Source of the DNA: Gramella sp. KN1008
GTDB taxonomy: Bacteria; Bacteroidota; Bacteroidia; Flavobacteriales; Flavobacteriaceae
DNA: 64,000 nucleotides
Assembly: GCF_004332155.1 (NCBI RefSeq)
Contig: NZ_SJDV01000002.1
Span: 262,193-326,192 of the forward strand
Reading direction: 5' to 3'
Below the pieces are notes generated by a model, which was not told where the DNA came from, ran no database searches, and was given only the letters and a program-made list of their open reading frames with translations. Below, one piece after another: positions 32,224-40,600 of the stretch; position 1 is the stretch's first letter, and each line of letters starts with the position of its first letter. The position numbers were made by a program, and so were the translations under genes.

Positions 32224-32643
32224 ATGAAAACTTCATATACAACAAACCTAAACCTTCAGCATACAGATATAGGACTGCTGATTTTCAGAATTGGAATTGC
32301 TGGATTAATGTTAACTCATGGAGTGCCAAAGCTTATGAGATTCTTTGGTCCTGATGAGATAAGTTTTGGCGATCCGCTGGGTTTCGGACCGGTTGTTACT
32401 TTTACATTTGCCGTCCTTGCCGAATTCGTATGCTCGGTCTTCATTATTTTCGGGTTTCTTACCCGTTTCGCCGCGATTCCTCTTATACTCACCATGGCTG
32501 TAGCTGCACTGGTGGTTCATATACCCGATGGATTTGGGAAACAGGAATTGCCATTGCTGTATATGTTTGGCTTTATCCTGCTTTTTTTTACGGGAGGCGG
32601 GAAATATTCTCTTGACTTTATCTTGAGCAAAAGGAAAAAATAG
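32224..32643 (+). CDS. DoxX-family membrane protein
   Basis: A 139-residue protein with four membrane helices: DIGLLIFRIGIAGLMLTHGV, VVTFTFAVLAEFVCSVFIIF, RFAAIPLILTMAVAALVVHI and the LPLLYMFGFILLFFTGGGKYS end. The HGxPKL(M) and GGGKYSLD motifs are those of DoxX. Its stop is 3 bases before the gluconokinase/6-phosphogluconate dehydrogenase start, so the three genes to 35885 form an operon. DoxX proteins are linked to redox homeostasis and thiosulfate oxidation in other groups; its role with gluconate use is unknown. Confidence 0.85.
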   Translation: MKTSYTTNLNLQHTDIGLLIFRIGIAGLMLTHGVPKLMRFFGPDEISFGDPLGFGPVVTFTFAVLAEFVCSVFIIFGFLTRFAAIPLILTMAVAALVVHIPDGFGKQELPLLYMFGFILLFFTGGGKYSLDFILSKRKK

Positions 32644-32646
32644 GAA

Positions 32647-34530
32647 TTGAGATCGATTTACATTTTAATGGGAGTTTCAGGGGTAGGTAAAACTACTCTA
32701 GGGAAAGCTTTGGCCTCAAAGCTTAACTTGAATTTCTATGATGGGGATGATTTTCATCCTCAGGAAAATATCCTTAAGATGAAAAATGGAAAACCTCTCA
32801 CTGATGGAGACAGAGAGGGATGGCTTAAGAATATTTCTGACAAAATGAATGAATGCCCCAATGGAGCAGTTTTTACCTGTTCAGCCCTGAAGGAAAAATA
32901 CCGGCGGTTCATAGAGGAGAATTCAGAAACTCTTATACACTGGATATTTCTTTATGAAAGCTTTGATGTAATCCATGAAAGGATGAAGAACAGGCAGGAT
33001 CATTTTTTTAAACCTGAAATGCTAAAGTCCCAATTTGATATTCTGGAACAACCAAAATATGGGCTGCACATAAAAGTTAACGCCTCCCCTGAAGAGACAT
33101 TAAAAAACCTGATGAGGAAGATTGAAATGCCTCAAATTGGAATAATAGGCCTTGGCGTTATGGGAAAAAATCTGGCCCTGAATATGGCTGAAAAAGGAAT
33201 ACAGGTTTCGGTCTATAATCGGGAAGTCGAAGGAGAGGAGGAAGGAATCGCTGAAAATTTTTATAAAGAAAATCAGGAGTACTTCGATTTTCATCATTTC
33301 AGCAACCTGACAGAATTCGTAAACTCTCTCCCGGTACCCAGGAATTTAATTTTAATGGTCAAAGCCGGGAATGCCGTAGATTCTGTGATGAATGAACTTT
33401 CACCATTACTGGAAAAAGATGATCTTATAATGGATGGTGGAAATTCTCACTTTAAGGATACCGAAAGAAGGATTTCCGAATTAAAGAAAAAAGGAATTCT
33501 TTATCTGGGAATTGGAATTTCGGGAGGAGAAGAAGGCGCGAGAAAAGGTCCTTCCATTATGCCGGGTGGATCTATGAAAGCCTATGAACGGGTTAAAAAA
33601 CTACTTGATGCTATTGCGGCAAATGATGTGAAGGGAGTAGGTTGCTGCACATATATTAGCTCGGGAGGTTCCGGACATTTCGTAAAAATGGTACATAACG
33701 GGATCGAATACGGGGAAATGCAGCTAATAGCTGAATTTTACCATTTCATGAGGTTCTATCTTCAATTTGAACCCCGCCAAATAGCCAAATTATTTAAAGA
33801 GTGGAATAAGGAATTGAATAGTTATCTGCTTGAGATAACTATAGATATCCTTCAGAAAAAGGAAAACAAAGAGCTTCTTCTAGATCTGATTTTAGATGTT
33901 GCCGGTCAGAAAGGAACAGGAGGTTGGTCTACGCAGTCTGCCCTGGAACTGGGAGTTCCACTGGATACAATTACATCAGCGGTAATGGCCAGGAATATAT
34001 CGGCTTATAAGGGCAGGAGAAATAGTGCTCACAAAGCTTATAGAACCTCTCATGATAATAGCTTAGAAACATCAATCAATGAATATCTTTTGCCGGCATT
34101 TAGAACCACACAAATAATAAACCATGCTATTGGTTTTGACTTGTTGGAAAAAGCCTCAGCTGAATATAACTGGAACCTTAATCTTTCGGAAATAGCAAGG
34201 GTCTGGACCAACGGGTGCATTATACGTTCCGGGTTAATGGAAAGCCTCGTTAAAATATTCAGAAGATCCTCTGATCATCTTCTGATAAATCCGGGAATTA
34301 TTCCTGAAATTAAGGATAACAGGCAGTCACTTTCAATAATTGTTTCGGAAGCTATAAAACTTAATTGTCCGATACCGGTGAGCTCAGCTGCGATAAATTA
34401 TCTCAATAATTTTGTCTCTGCACAATCATCGGCTAATATTATTCAGGCCCAGCGAGATTACTTTGGGACTCATACCTATGAAAGAACCGACAGAGTCCGT
34501 GGACAGTTTTATCATACCAAATGGAAATAA
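32647..34530 (+). CDS. Bifunctional gluconokinase / 6-phosphogluconate dehydrogenase fusion
   Basis: A 627-residue fusion. Residues ~1-155 are a GntK-type gluconokinase with Walker A GVSGVGKTTLGKAL and DGDDFHPQENILKM. Residues ~158-627 are 6-phosphogluconate dehydrogenase: PQIGIIGLGVMGKNLALNMA (NADP Rossmann), GISGGEEGARKGPSIMPGGS, and KMVHNGIEYGEMQLIAE with the catalytic Lys. The enzyme would turn gluconate into ribulose 5-phosphate in two steps without release of 6-phosphogluconate. The start is TTG at 32647; the first ATG (32668) would remove the first beta strand before the Walker loop, so TTG is preferred. It is followed 8 bases later by a gluconate transporter gene. Confidence 0.93.
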   Translation: MRSIYILMGVSGVGKTTLGKALASKLNLNFYDGDDFHPQENILKMKNGKPLTDGDREGWLKNISDKMNECPNGAVFTCSALKEKYRRFIEENSETLIHWIFLYESFDVIHERMKNRQDHFFKPEMLKSQFDILEQPKYGLHIKVNASPEETLKNLMRKIEMPQIGIIGLGVMGKNLALNMAEKGIQVSVYNREVEGEEEGIAENFYKENQEYFDFHHFSNLTEFVNSLPVPRNLILMVKAGNAVDSVMNELSPLLEKDDLIMDGGNSHFKDTERRISELKKKGILYLGIGISGGEEGARKGPSIMPGGSMKAYERVKKLLDAIAANDVKGVGCCTYISSGGSGHFVKMVHNGIEYGEMQLIAEFYHFMRFYLQFEPRQIAKLFKEWNKELNSYLLEITIDILQKKENKELLLDLILDVAGQKGTGGWSTQSALELGVPLDTITSAVMARNISAYKGRRNSAHKAYRTSHDNSLETSINEYLLPAFRTTQIINHAIGFDLLEKASAEYNWNLNLSEIARVWTNGCIIRSGLMESLVKIFRRSSDHLLINPGIIPEIKDNRQSLSIIVSEAIKLNCPIPVSSAAINYLNNFVSAQSSANIIQAQRDYFGTHTYERTDRVRGQFYHTKWK

Positions 34531-34538
34531 ACCAATAG

Positions 34539-35885
34539 ATGGATATCTCATTACTATTCGCAGTCTTAATCGGAATAGCCTTACTGTTATTTCTAATTCT
34601 CCGATTAAAGATTCAGGCGTTCCTGGCATTACTTATCGTTTGTATTGTAGTGGGACTCATGGCGGGACTTCCTGCTCTGGAGATCATGGAAACTATGAAA
34701 GAAGGAATGGGAAGCACTCTTGGCTTTGTCGCTACGGTTGTAGGACTTGGCGCTCTTTTTGGTGGCATCCTGGAACAGTCCGGTGGGGCTAAGGAACTTG
34801 CAGTACACATTCTTTCAAGAACTGGTGACAAAAGAGCTTCGTGGGCCATGATGCTTACAGGATTTGCGGTTGCCATACCTGTATTCTTTGATGTGGCATT
34901 TATTATCCTGGTGCCCGTTGCTTACGCCTTAAGTAAAAGAACGGGGAAATCGCTACTCCTATATGCACTGCCTTTGCTGGCTGGCCTTGCAATTACCCAC
35001 GCGTTTATCCCGCCCACCCCGGGCCCCATAGCTGTAGCAGATATTCTTGGAGCCGATCTTGGCTGGGTGATCCTGTTTGGTTTCATAGCCGGCTTGCCGG
35101 CGGCAATTATCGGAGGGCCGCTTTATGCCCGGTATATATCAAAACGAATTTTCATTGAGGCAGGTCATTTTACCGACGGGAAAGAAGATGAAATTGAGAA
35201 TCCTCCATCGGCAGGTTTAATAATTTTAATAATATTCGTTCCTATATTCCTTATAGTGCTCAGTACAATTATTAACAGTCCATTTTTGGCTCAGACAAAT
35301 ATTCCCCCGGGTGTTTTGGATGTGATAAGCTTATTGGGACATCCATTTACGGCTCTTATTATAGCCAATTTACTTGCCTGGTATTTTATTGGAGTTAGAA
35401 GAGGAATGGGCAAGGATTTTCTTTTAAAAGTAGGGACGTCTTCCTTTCAGGCTGCTGGTATTATCATACTTCTTACCGGTGCGGGAGGAGCTTTCAAACA
35501 AATTTTGATCGCGACCGGGGCAGGGGAAATGATAGCAGGGGGGCTTAATAACAGCTTCTTTAACCCATTATTATTTGGTTATATAACTGCTCTTCTTATA
35601 AGAATCCTGCAAGGCTCTGCCACAGTGGCCATGATAACGGCTGCGGGCATTACAGCTCCCGTAATTGCGGAAGCAGGATATTCCATGCCTCATATTGCCC
35701 TTATAGTAATTGCTATTGCAGCCGGAGCATCAAGTTTTTCGCATGTGAATGATAGTGGATTCTGGTTGGTAGGCCAGTATCTGGGACTTACGGAAAAACA
35801 AACTTTCGCTTCGTGGACTGTAATGACCTGTATCATCTCCGTTGTGGGTCTTTTGGTGAGTCTTTTGTTATGGTATATCATTTAA
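34539..35885 (+). CDS. gntP: GntP-family gluconate:H+ symporter
   Basis: A 448-residue inner-membrane transporter with about 12 helices. Family marks are GLMAGLPALEIMETMKEGMGSTL near the N terminus, the HAFIPPTPGP loop, GVRRGMGKDFLLKV and the C-terminal SHVNDSGFWLVGQYLGLT. These identify the gluconate permease family. It lies 8 bases after the GntK-Gnd fusion gene, so substrate uptake and oxidation are co-expressed. A stem-loop terminator begins immediately after the stop. No regulator of the gluconate genes is visible nearby. Confidence 0.92.
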   Translation: MDISLLFAVLIGIALLLFLILRLKIQAFLALLIVCIVVGLMAGLPALEIMETMKEGMGSTLGFVATVVGLGALFGGILEQSGGAKELAVHILSRTGDKRASWAMMLTGFAVAIPVFFDVAFIILVPVAYALSKRTGKSLLLYALPLLAGLAITHAFIPPTPGPIAVADILGADLGWVILFGFIAGLPAAIIGGPLYARYISKRIFIEAGHFTDGKEDEIENPPSAGLIILIIFVPIFLIVLSTIINSPFLAQTNIPPGVLDVISLLGHPFTALIIANLLAWYFIGVRRGMGKDFLLKVGTSSFQAAGIIILLTGAGGAFKQILIATGAGEMIAGGLNNSFFNPLLFGYITALLIRILQGSATVAMITAAGITAPVIAEAGYSMPHIALIVIAIAAGASSFSHVNDSGFWLVGQYLGLTEKQTFASWTVMTCIISVVGLLVSLLLWYII

Positions 35886-35911
35886 AAAGTCCATCAGATT
35901 TGATGGACTTT
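35886..35911. terminator. Bidirectional terminator of the gluconate operon
   Basis: AAAGTCCATCA (35886-35896) pairs perfectly with TGATGGACTTT (35901-35911) around a GATT loop, flanked by A-run and T/A-run. It directly follows the gntP stop and precedes the stop of the convergent minus-strand gene. Confidence 0.75.
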
Positions 35912-35915
35912 AAAA

Positions 35916-36242
35916 TTAAATATCTTTATCAGAATTGGGGTGTTCCTTTGATTTCTGCCTGTCTGGCCGGGCACCCTTTTTATTATACTGCCAGTTCTGT
36001 TCATCGGGGATCTGTCCCTCTTTATCAGGATTTGCATCATTACTGGCAGGAACATCCATTTCTTCTGCGGTAAAATCTACCGGTCTATCACGATCCAGGG
36101 CTTTATCCTGCCCCTTGTTCATACTTCTGCCTTTTTCATTTAAAGCCTGTTTATCTTCGTTTGTAATATCAGGATTATAAGGCAGATCCTCTGGTTTTCC
36201 CGCTTTCTTTTCTTCTTCCGGTCTCTTCACTTTTTTCTTCAT
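35916..36242 (-). CDS. Charged, probably disordered small protein
   Basis: A 108-residue protein with no hydrophobic core: almost half of the residues are Lys, Glu, Asp, Arg or Asn (MKKKVKRPEEEKKAGKPEDL at the start, NKKGARPDRQKSKEHPNSDK at the end). No signal peptide. It is likely intrinsically disordered, like the general-stress/hydrophilin type small proteins. It is convergent with the gluconate operon and lies downstream of an OmpA-like gene's terminator, so it is monocistronic. No family recognised. Confidence 0.6.
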   Translation of the reverse strand: MKKKVKRPEEEKKAGKPEDLPYNPDITNEDKQALNEKGRSMNKGQDKALDRDRPVDFTAEEMDVPASNDANPDKEGQIPDEQNWQYNKKGARPDRQKSKEHPNSDKDI

Positions 36243-36334
36243 AACCTTAATTTTTTCTTTCTTTAATAAGTTAATTAATACAATGTATAAAGACTATTTA
36301 TCAAGGTTAAAATCCAGTTAAACCTCAAAATAAA

Positions 36335-36358
36335 AAGGGAAGCAATTCTGCTTCCCTT
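36335..36358 (-). terminator. Terminator after the OmpA-like gene
   Basis: AAGGGAAGCA (36335-36344) pairs with TGCTTCCCTT (36349-36358) around an ATTC loop. The minus strand continues into a run of T (36331-36336 region), 27 bases after the stop. Confidence 0.75.
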
Positions 36359-36384
36359 GATTTTTTCAATTATACCTGATTGGT

Positions 36385-37236
36385 CTATTCTTCGACTTCA
36401 GCTACCTGAGCGTCAGACTCAAGCATCGCAAAGAATTTATCAAGATTAGGAATAATTACGATTCTTGTTCTACGATTCTTCGCCATGTTTTCCTTGTTGG
36501 TATTATCAACTAGCGGCTGATAACTACTTCTACCCGCGGCGATAAGTTTTGCCGGATCCACATCGTATTTATCCTGCAGAATTCGTACAATAGAAGTTGC
36601 TCTTCTCACACTAAGATCCCAGTTGTCTTTGAGGTAAGAGTTCTCAACGATAGTTCTGTCATCTGTATGACCTTCTATCATAACTTCCATGGCAGGTTCA
36701 CTGTTGATCACTTCAGCAAGTTTTTTAAGAAGTGGCTGAGCTTTATTAGTAACTCTGTAACTTCCGCTTCCAAAAAGAAGTTTATCGGAAACATTGATCA
36801 TTACCACGGTTTCATCTACGCTAATGTCAATATCATCCTCATCAGCACCTTCAGAAATGTTCTTCTTCAGATTATGTGAAACTGCAAGGTTGATAGAATC
36901 TTCGAGGGTTTTTGCTTCTTTTACCTCCTCAGGATCCATTTGAGAGATAGTGTTTCTCATTTTTTCCCTTGTCTGCTTAGACATTACCGTTAGATCGTTC
37001 ATTTCCATCATGCCCTCATTCTCAGTTCTGAGAGAATTGATCTTGGCATTATATTCTGCCACCCGTTCCTCGATGCGGGCATACTTTTCTTCGATCTCTT
37101 CTTTTTCTACCCGGGTTTTCTGTAGAGTGCTTCTGGTATCGTTAAGTTCGCTTTCTAGTGCAACATATTTCTTCTTGGAAACACAGGAAGTCAACATGCT
37201 GGCAGCCAGTACCGTTACGGTTAATACTCTTTTCAT
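36385..37236 (-). CDS. OmpA/MotB-domain lipoprotein
   Basis: A 283-residue lipoprotein (lipobox ASMLTSC, Cys at about 17). Residues ~20-100 form a coiled coil (ALESELNDTRSTLQKTRVEK onward). The C-terminal ~130 residues are an OmpA peptidoglycan-binding domain: LLFGSGSYRVTNKAQPLLKK, VMIEGHTDDRTI, DLSVRRATSIVRIL and the RRTRIVIIP end with the conserved Asp and Arg that bind diaminopimelate. It would tether outer membrane to cell wall. A monocistronic gene with terminator. Confidence 0.88.
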   Translation of the reverse strand: MKRVLTVTVLAASMLTSCVSKKKYVALESELNDTRSTLQKTRVEKEEIEEKYARIEERVAEYNAKINSLRTENEGMMEMNDLTVMSKQTREKMRNTISQMDPEEVKEAKTLEDSINLAVSHNLKKNISEGADEDDIDISVDETVVMINVSDKLLFGSGSYRVTNKAQPLLKKLAEVINSEPAMEVMIEGHTDDRTIVENSYLKDNWDLSVRRATSIVRILQDKYDVDPAKLIAAGRSSYQPLVDNTNKENMAKNRRTRIVIIPNLDKFFAMLESDAQVAEVEE

Positions 37237-37654
37237 AAATAGATTTTTAAATGTTGAATTGATTAATTATCTAGTTTTTTATATCACCTTAATAAAAGCC
37301 AGAATAATGCCATGTACGAATAATCTTCTTCGGTTGACCTTATAATCCGGGGCCTCCTGAATCTCCAAAAGCGCCTACAGTGCCTGATATTAAGCATTTT
37401 AAATATTTTCTGGATTTTCTGATTTCTCTAAAAATATGGAGATTAACTCTCTGAAAAATTGTAATTCACTGATCTCAAAAACTGTGGAAATCCTATAATT
37501 CTGTGTAAAAAATCTCCACAATTCTGATTTGTTAACCGCACTGATTCGCTGCTAATAATGGTATTTTCTGAGGATTTTAACAACAAATTAGGTTTTCATG
37601 CTTTCGCTTTAACTTCTCTAAACGATAACTTTGAGGTTTACTAAATTCTATTGA
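37237..37654. other. 418-base gene-free region upstream of tamB
   Basis: Divergent intergenic space between the OmpA-like gene and tamB. It is AT-rich and has stop codons in all frames. A proline-rich frame near 37340-37450 has no start codon. The only supported element is the tamB promoter at its right end. Confidence 0.6.
37602..37633 (+). promoter_or_regulatory. Probable tamB promoter
   Basis: TAACTTTG at 37626-37633 matches the TAnnTTTG -7 box exactly. A TTTCG at 37602-37606, 19 bases upstream, is a weaker -33 match. Transcription would start ~15 bases before the TTG start at 37655. Confidence 0.5.
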
Positions 37655-40600
37655 TTGACAAATTCAGGGAGAAAGCTATTGAAAGTCTTTAAGTTCCTGG
37701 GGAAATTCTTCCTTGGTTTGTTGATCGTTATTCTCTTACTGGCTCTTTTTATAAGGAGCGAATGGGGTCAGAATATTATAAAGGACAAATTCATTAGTTC
37801 CATAGAAGATAAATCGGGTGCTGAAATAAGCCTGGAGCGTATATTTATCAAGTTCAATGGTGATATCCAGGCAGAAGAGCTTTATATAGAAGATCCTGAA
37901 GGTGACACTATCATTTATTCCGAATATATTTCAGCAAATATTGGGCTCTGGCAACTCATTAAGGGCGAGGCTTTTTCACTTAACGACCTGGAGGCTTCAA
38001 ATCTAAAGGCCAATATTATCCGCAGGGATTCGGTTCAGGGTTATAATTACGAGAGCCTGATGAAAGCCTTTTCAAAGAACAATACCCAGCCCACACCTAC
38101 AGATACTACTTCTAAACCCATGAAGACTATTATTGGTGATCTGGAGCTTAAAGATTTTAATATTTTATACAGAGACGACGTTTCCGGAATCGATTCCAGG
38201 TTTATTTTTGAAAAATTGCAGCTGGATTTCAAAGAATTCGATCTGGACAAGATGGTATATAAAGTCGGGGAGGTGGAATTCTATAACGCGAGGATTGATT
38301 ATAACCAAACTCGTCCATTTCCAAAAAGCAGTGATGATGAGCCTGTCCCTGCACCAATGTTCAGCATAGATGAACTCAATTTCAGTAATATATTATTGCG
38401 CTACAATAGTGAGCCGGATTCCCTTTTTACCCATATGGAAATTAATGAGTTTCAACTTGCTGATAGTGAAATAGACCTAAAGGAACTTCAGCTTTCAGGA
38501 GATAATATAAGGCTGGCTAATTCCAGGATAGAGCTGGACCTAAAGCAACGAACTGCTTCTCCTTCGGAAGAAACTTCCGGTGCCGGCTCCGGTTTCCAAT
38601 GGCCAGAATGGAAGGTTGATATTGCTAATATTGATTTCGAAAATAATTCATTTGATTACTCGGTTAATCAGGCCAGCGTAAAAGATGGCACTTTTGATCC
38701 AAATGCCATTAAACTGGAGGATTTCTATCTCCAGGCTGATGCTCTTAACTATGAAAAAGGTAAAGCTACTGCCAGGATTGAGAAATTAGGGTTCAGGGAA
38801 GCTTCAGGAATCAATGTTAGAAGGTTTAACATTTTCGTCACATTAAGTGATGAAAGAGCAGAATTTAAAGAGTTTGATCTTGCTGCTAATGGTAATACTG
38901 CTTCCGGAAACCTGGTATTGACTTATACAGACATCAATGAATTTCTAAACGAACCGGGTAAGGCTAATATTGAAGCTGATCTTGGAGGTATCAAGCTTGA
39001 TATAAAGGATATTTTCAGGTTTCAGCCTTCATTAAGAAATAACGAGATTATGCGGTCGCTTTCTGATGCCCCTATAAGGGGAAGCTTCTCAGCTACCGGC
39101 AGGTTAGACAACCTGAATTTAAAGCGTTTGGATTTGAACTGGAAGAACACAAGGATAGCGGGCAATGGATCCATTCGTAATCTCCAGGATCCCGACAACC
39201 TGGTATTTAACCTTCCGGAATTTAGAATGAATACGGTTAGAAGCGACCTGTTGACTTTCGTCAGGGAAGAGGATACAGGAATCAGCCTTCCTGAAAAAAT
39301 GAGCCTGGAAGGTAAGTTTTCGGGAAGTATGAGTGATATTGAGACGACTTCTGTCCTAAGCACTTCTGAAGGAAACATTAAGGTAGATGGCCGTTTTGAA
39401 ACGGGCCAGCAAATAACTTTCAATGCCAGTATCCAGGGAGATAGTTTAGCACTGGGAAGGCTACTTCAGAATGAAAAGTTGGGTAATCTTGATATACAAT
39501 TAGAGACTTCGGGAAGCGGAAATTCCATGAATACCCTTGATGCCCGTCTTGAATCCAGTATTACTTCCTTCTCGTATAACGGATATGAATTCAGAAATAT
39601 AGATCTGGAAGGAGAACTCGAGGACGGTCAGGGTCCCATAAATCTTTACTATCAGGATCCTTATCTGGAGATGGAAGCCCAAACTCTTGTGACTCTTGAT
39701 ACGGTCTCTCCCAGGCTGGACTTTACAGTTTATCTGGACGGTGCAGATCTGGGGAAGCTAGGGATAACCCAAAAAAGCATAAAAACAGGATTTGTCCTGG
39801 AAGGCTGGTTCCAGGGTAATTCGAACCAATATGAATCCCAGGCTGAAATTATTGACGGGATCGCCGTTTATAATAACAAGACCTATTTATTAGGGAATTT
39901 TGATGCTTCGGCCTATGTTAGGCCCGATACCACTTCAGTAACCGTAAAGAACAGGGTGATAAACCTTGATCTTCGCTCTAATGCCGATCCCTTAGCTTTT
40001 ACAGCGGCCATTAACCGTCATTTTAAACGATATATCACTGAAAATTATAAGGAAGATTCCATTATAGATCCGGTCAATCTAAGGCTTAATGCACATATTA
40101 ATGAATCTCCTATTCTTAATGAGGTTTTTCTTGTGAATCTTGAAGAACTTGATAGTGTGGATATAGATGTAGACTTCAGGGAAAAGGAACGTAAGCTGGA
40201 TGCTTCCATCTCCATCCCTTTTATCAATTATTACAGTAGCGAGGTAGACAGTTTAAAACTTGAAATGCGTTCTGATCCCAATGACCTTAATTTTGAATTC
40301 GCTTTCAACGAACTCAATGCAGGGCCTCTGGCAATAAAGAAAACCCTCTTACAGGGAACGGTGCTGGATAGAAAATTAAACCTTGATTTTACCTCTCTCT
40401 ACGATGGGGATAGCCTGGTTCATGTAAATTCAGAACTTAATTTTCAGGGAGACACACTGAAATATCATATAAATCCGCAAAAACTTATTCTTAACCGTAA
40501 TCCCTGGAGTATTGATTCCTCAAACCGTATAAGTTATGCTCGGGAATATTTGGATTTTAGGGATTTCAGACTTTTCAGAGACGATCAACAAATGCAGATA

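Noticed and set aside
37340..37460. Proline-rich frame upstream of tamB (PGPPESPKAPTVPD)
   Set aside because: It follows an in-frame TGA, has no start codon and ends soon after; no homologue recognised.
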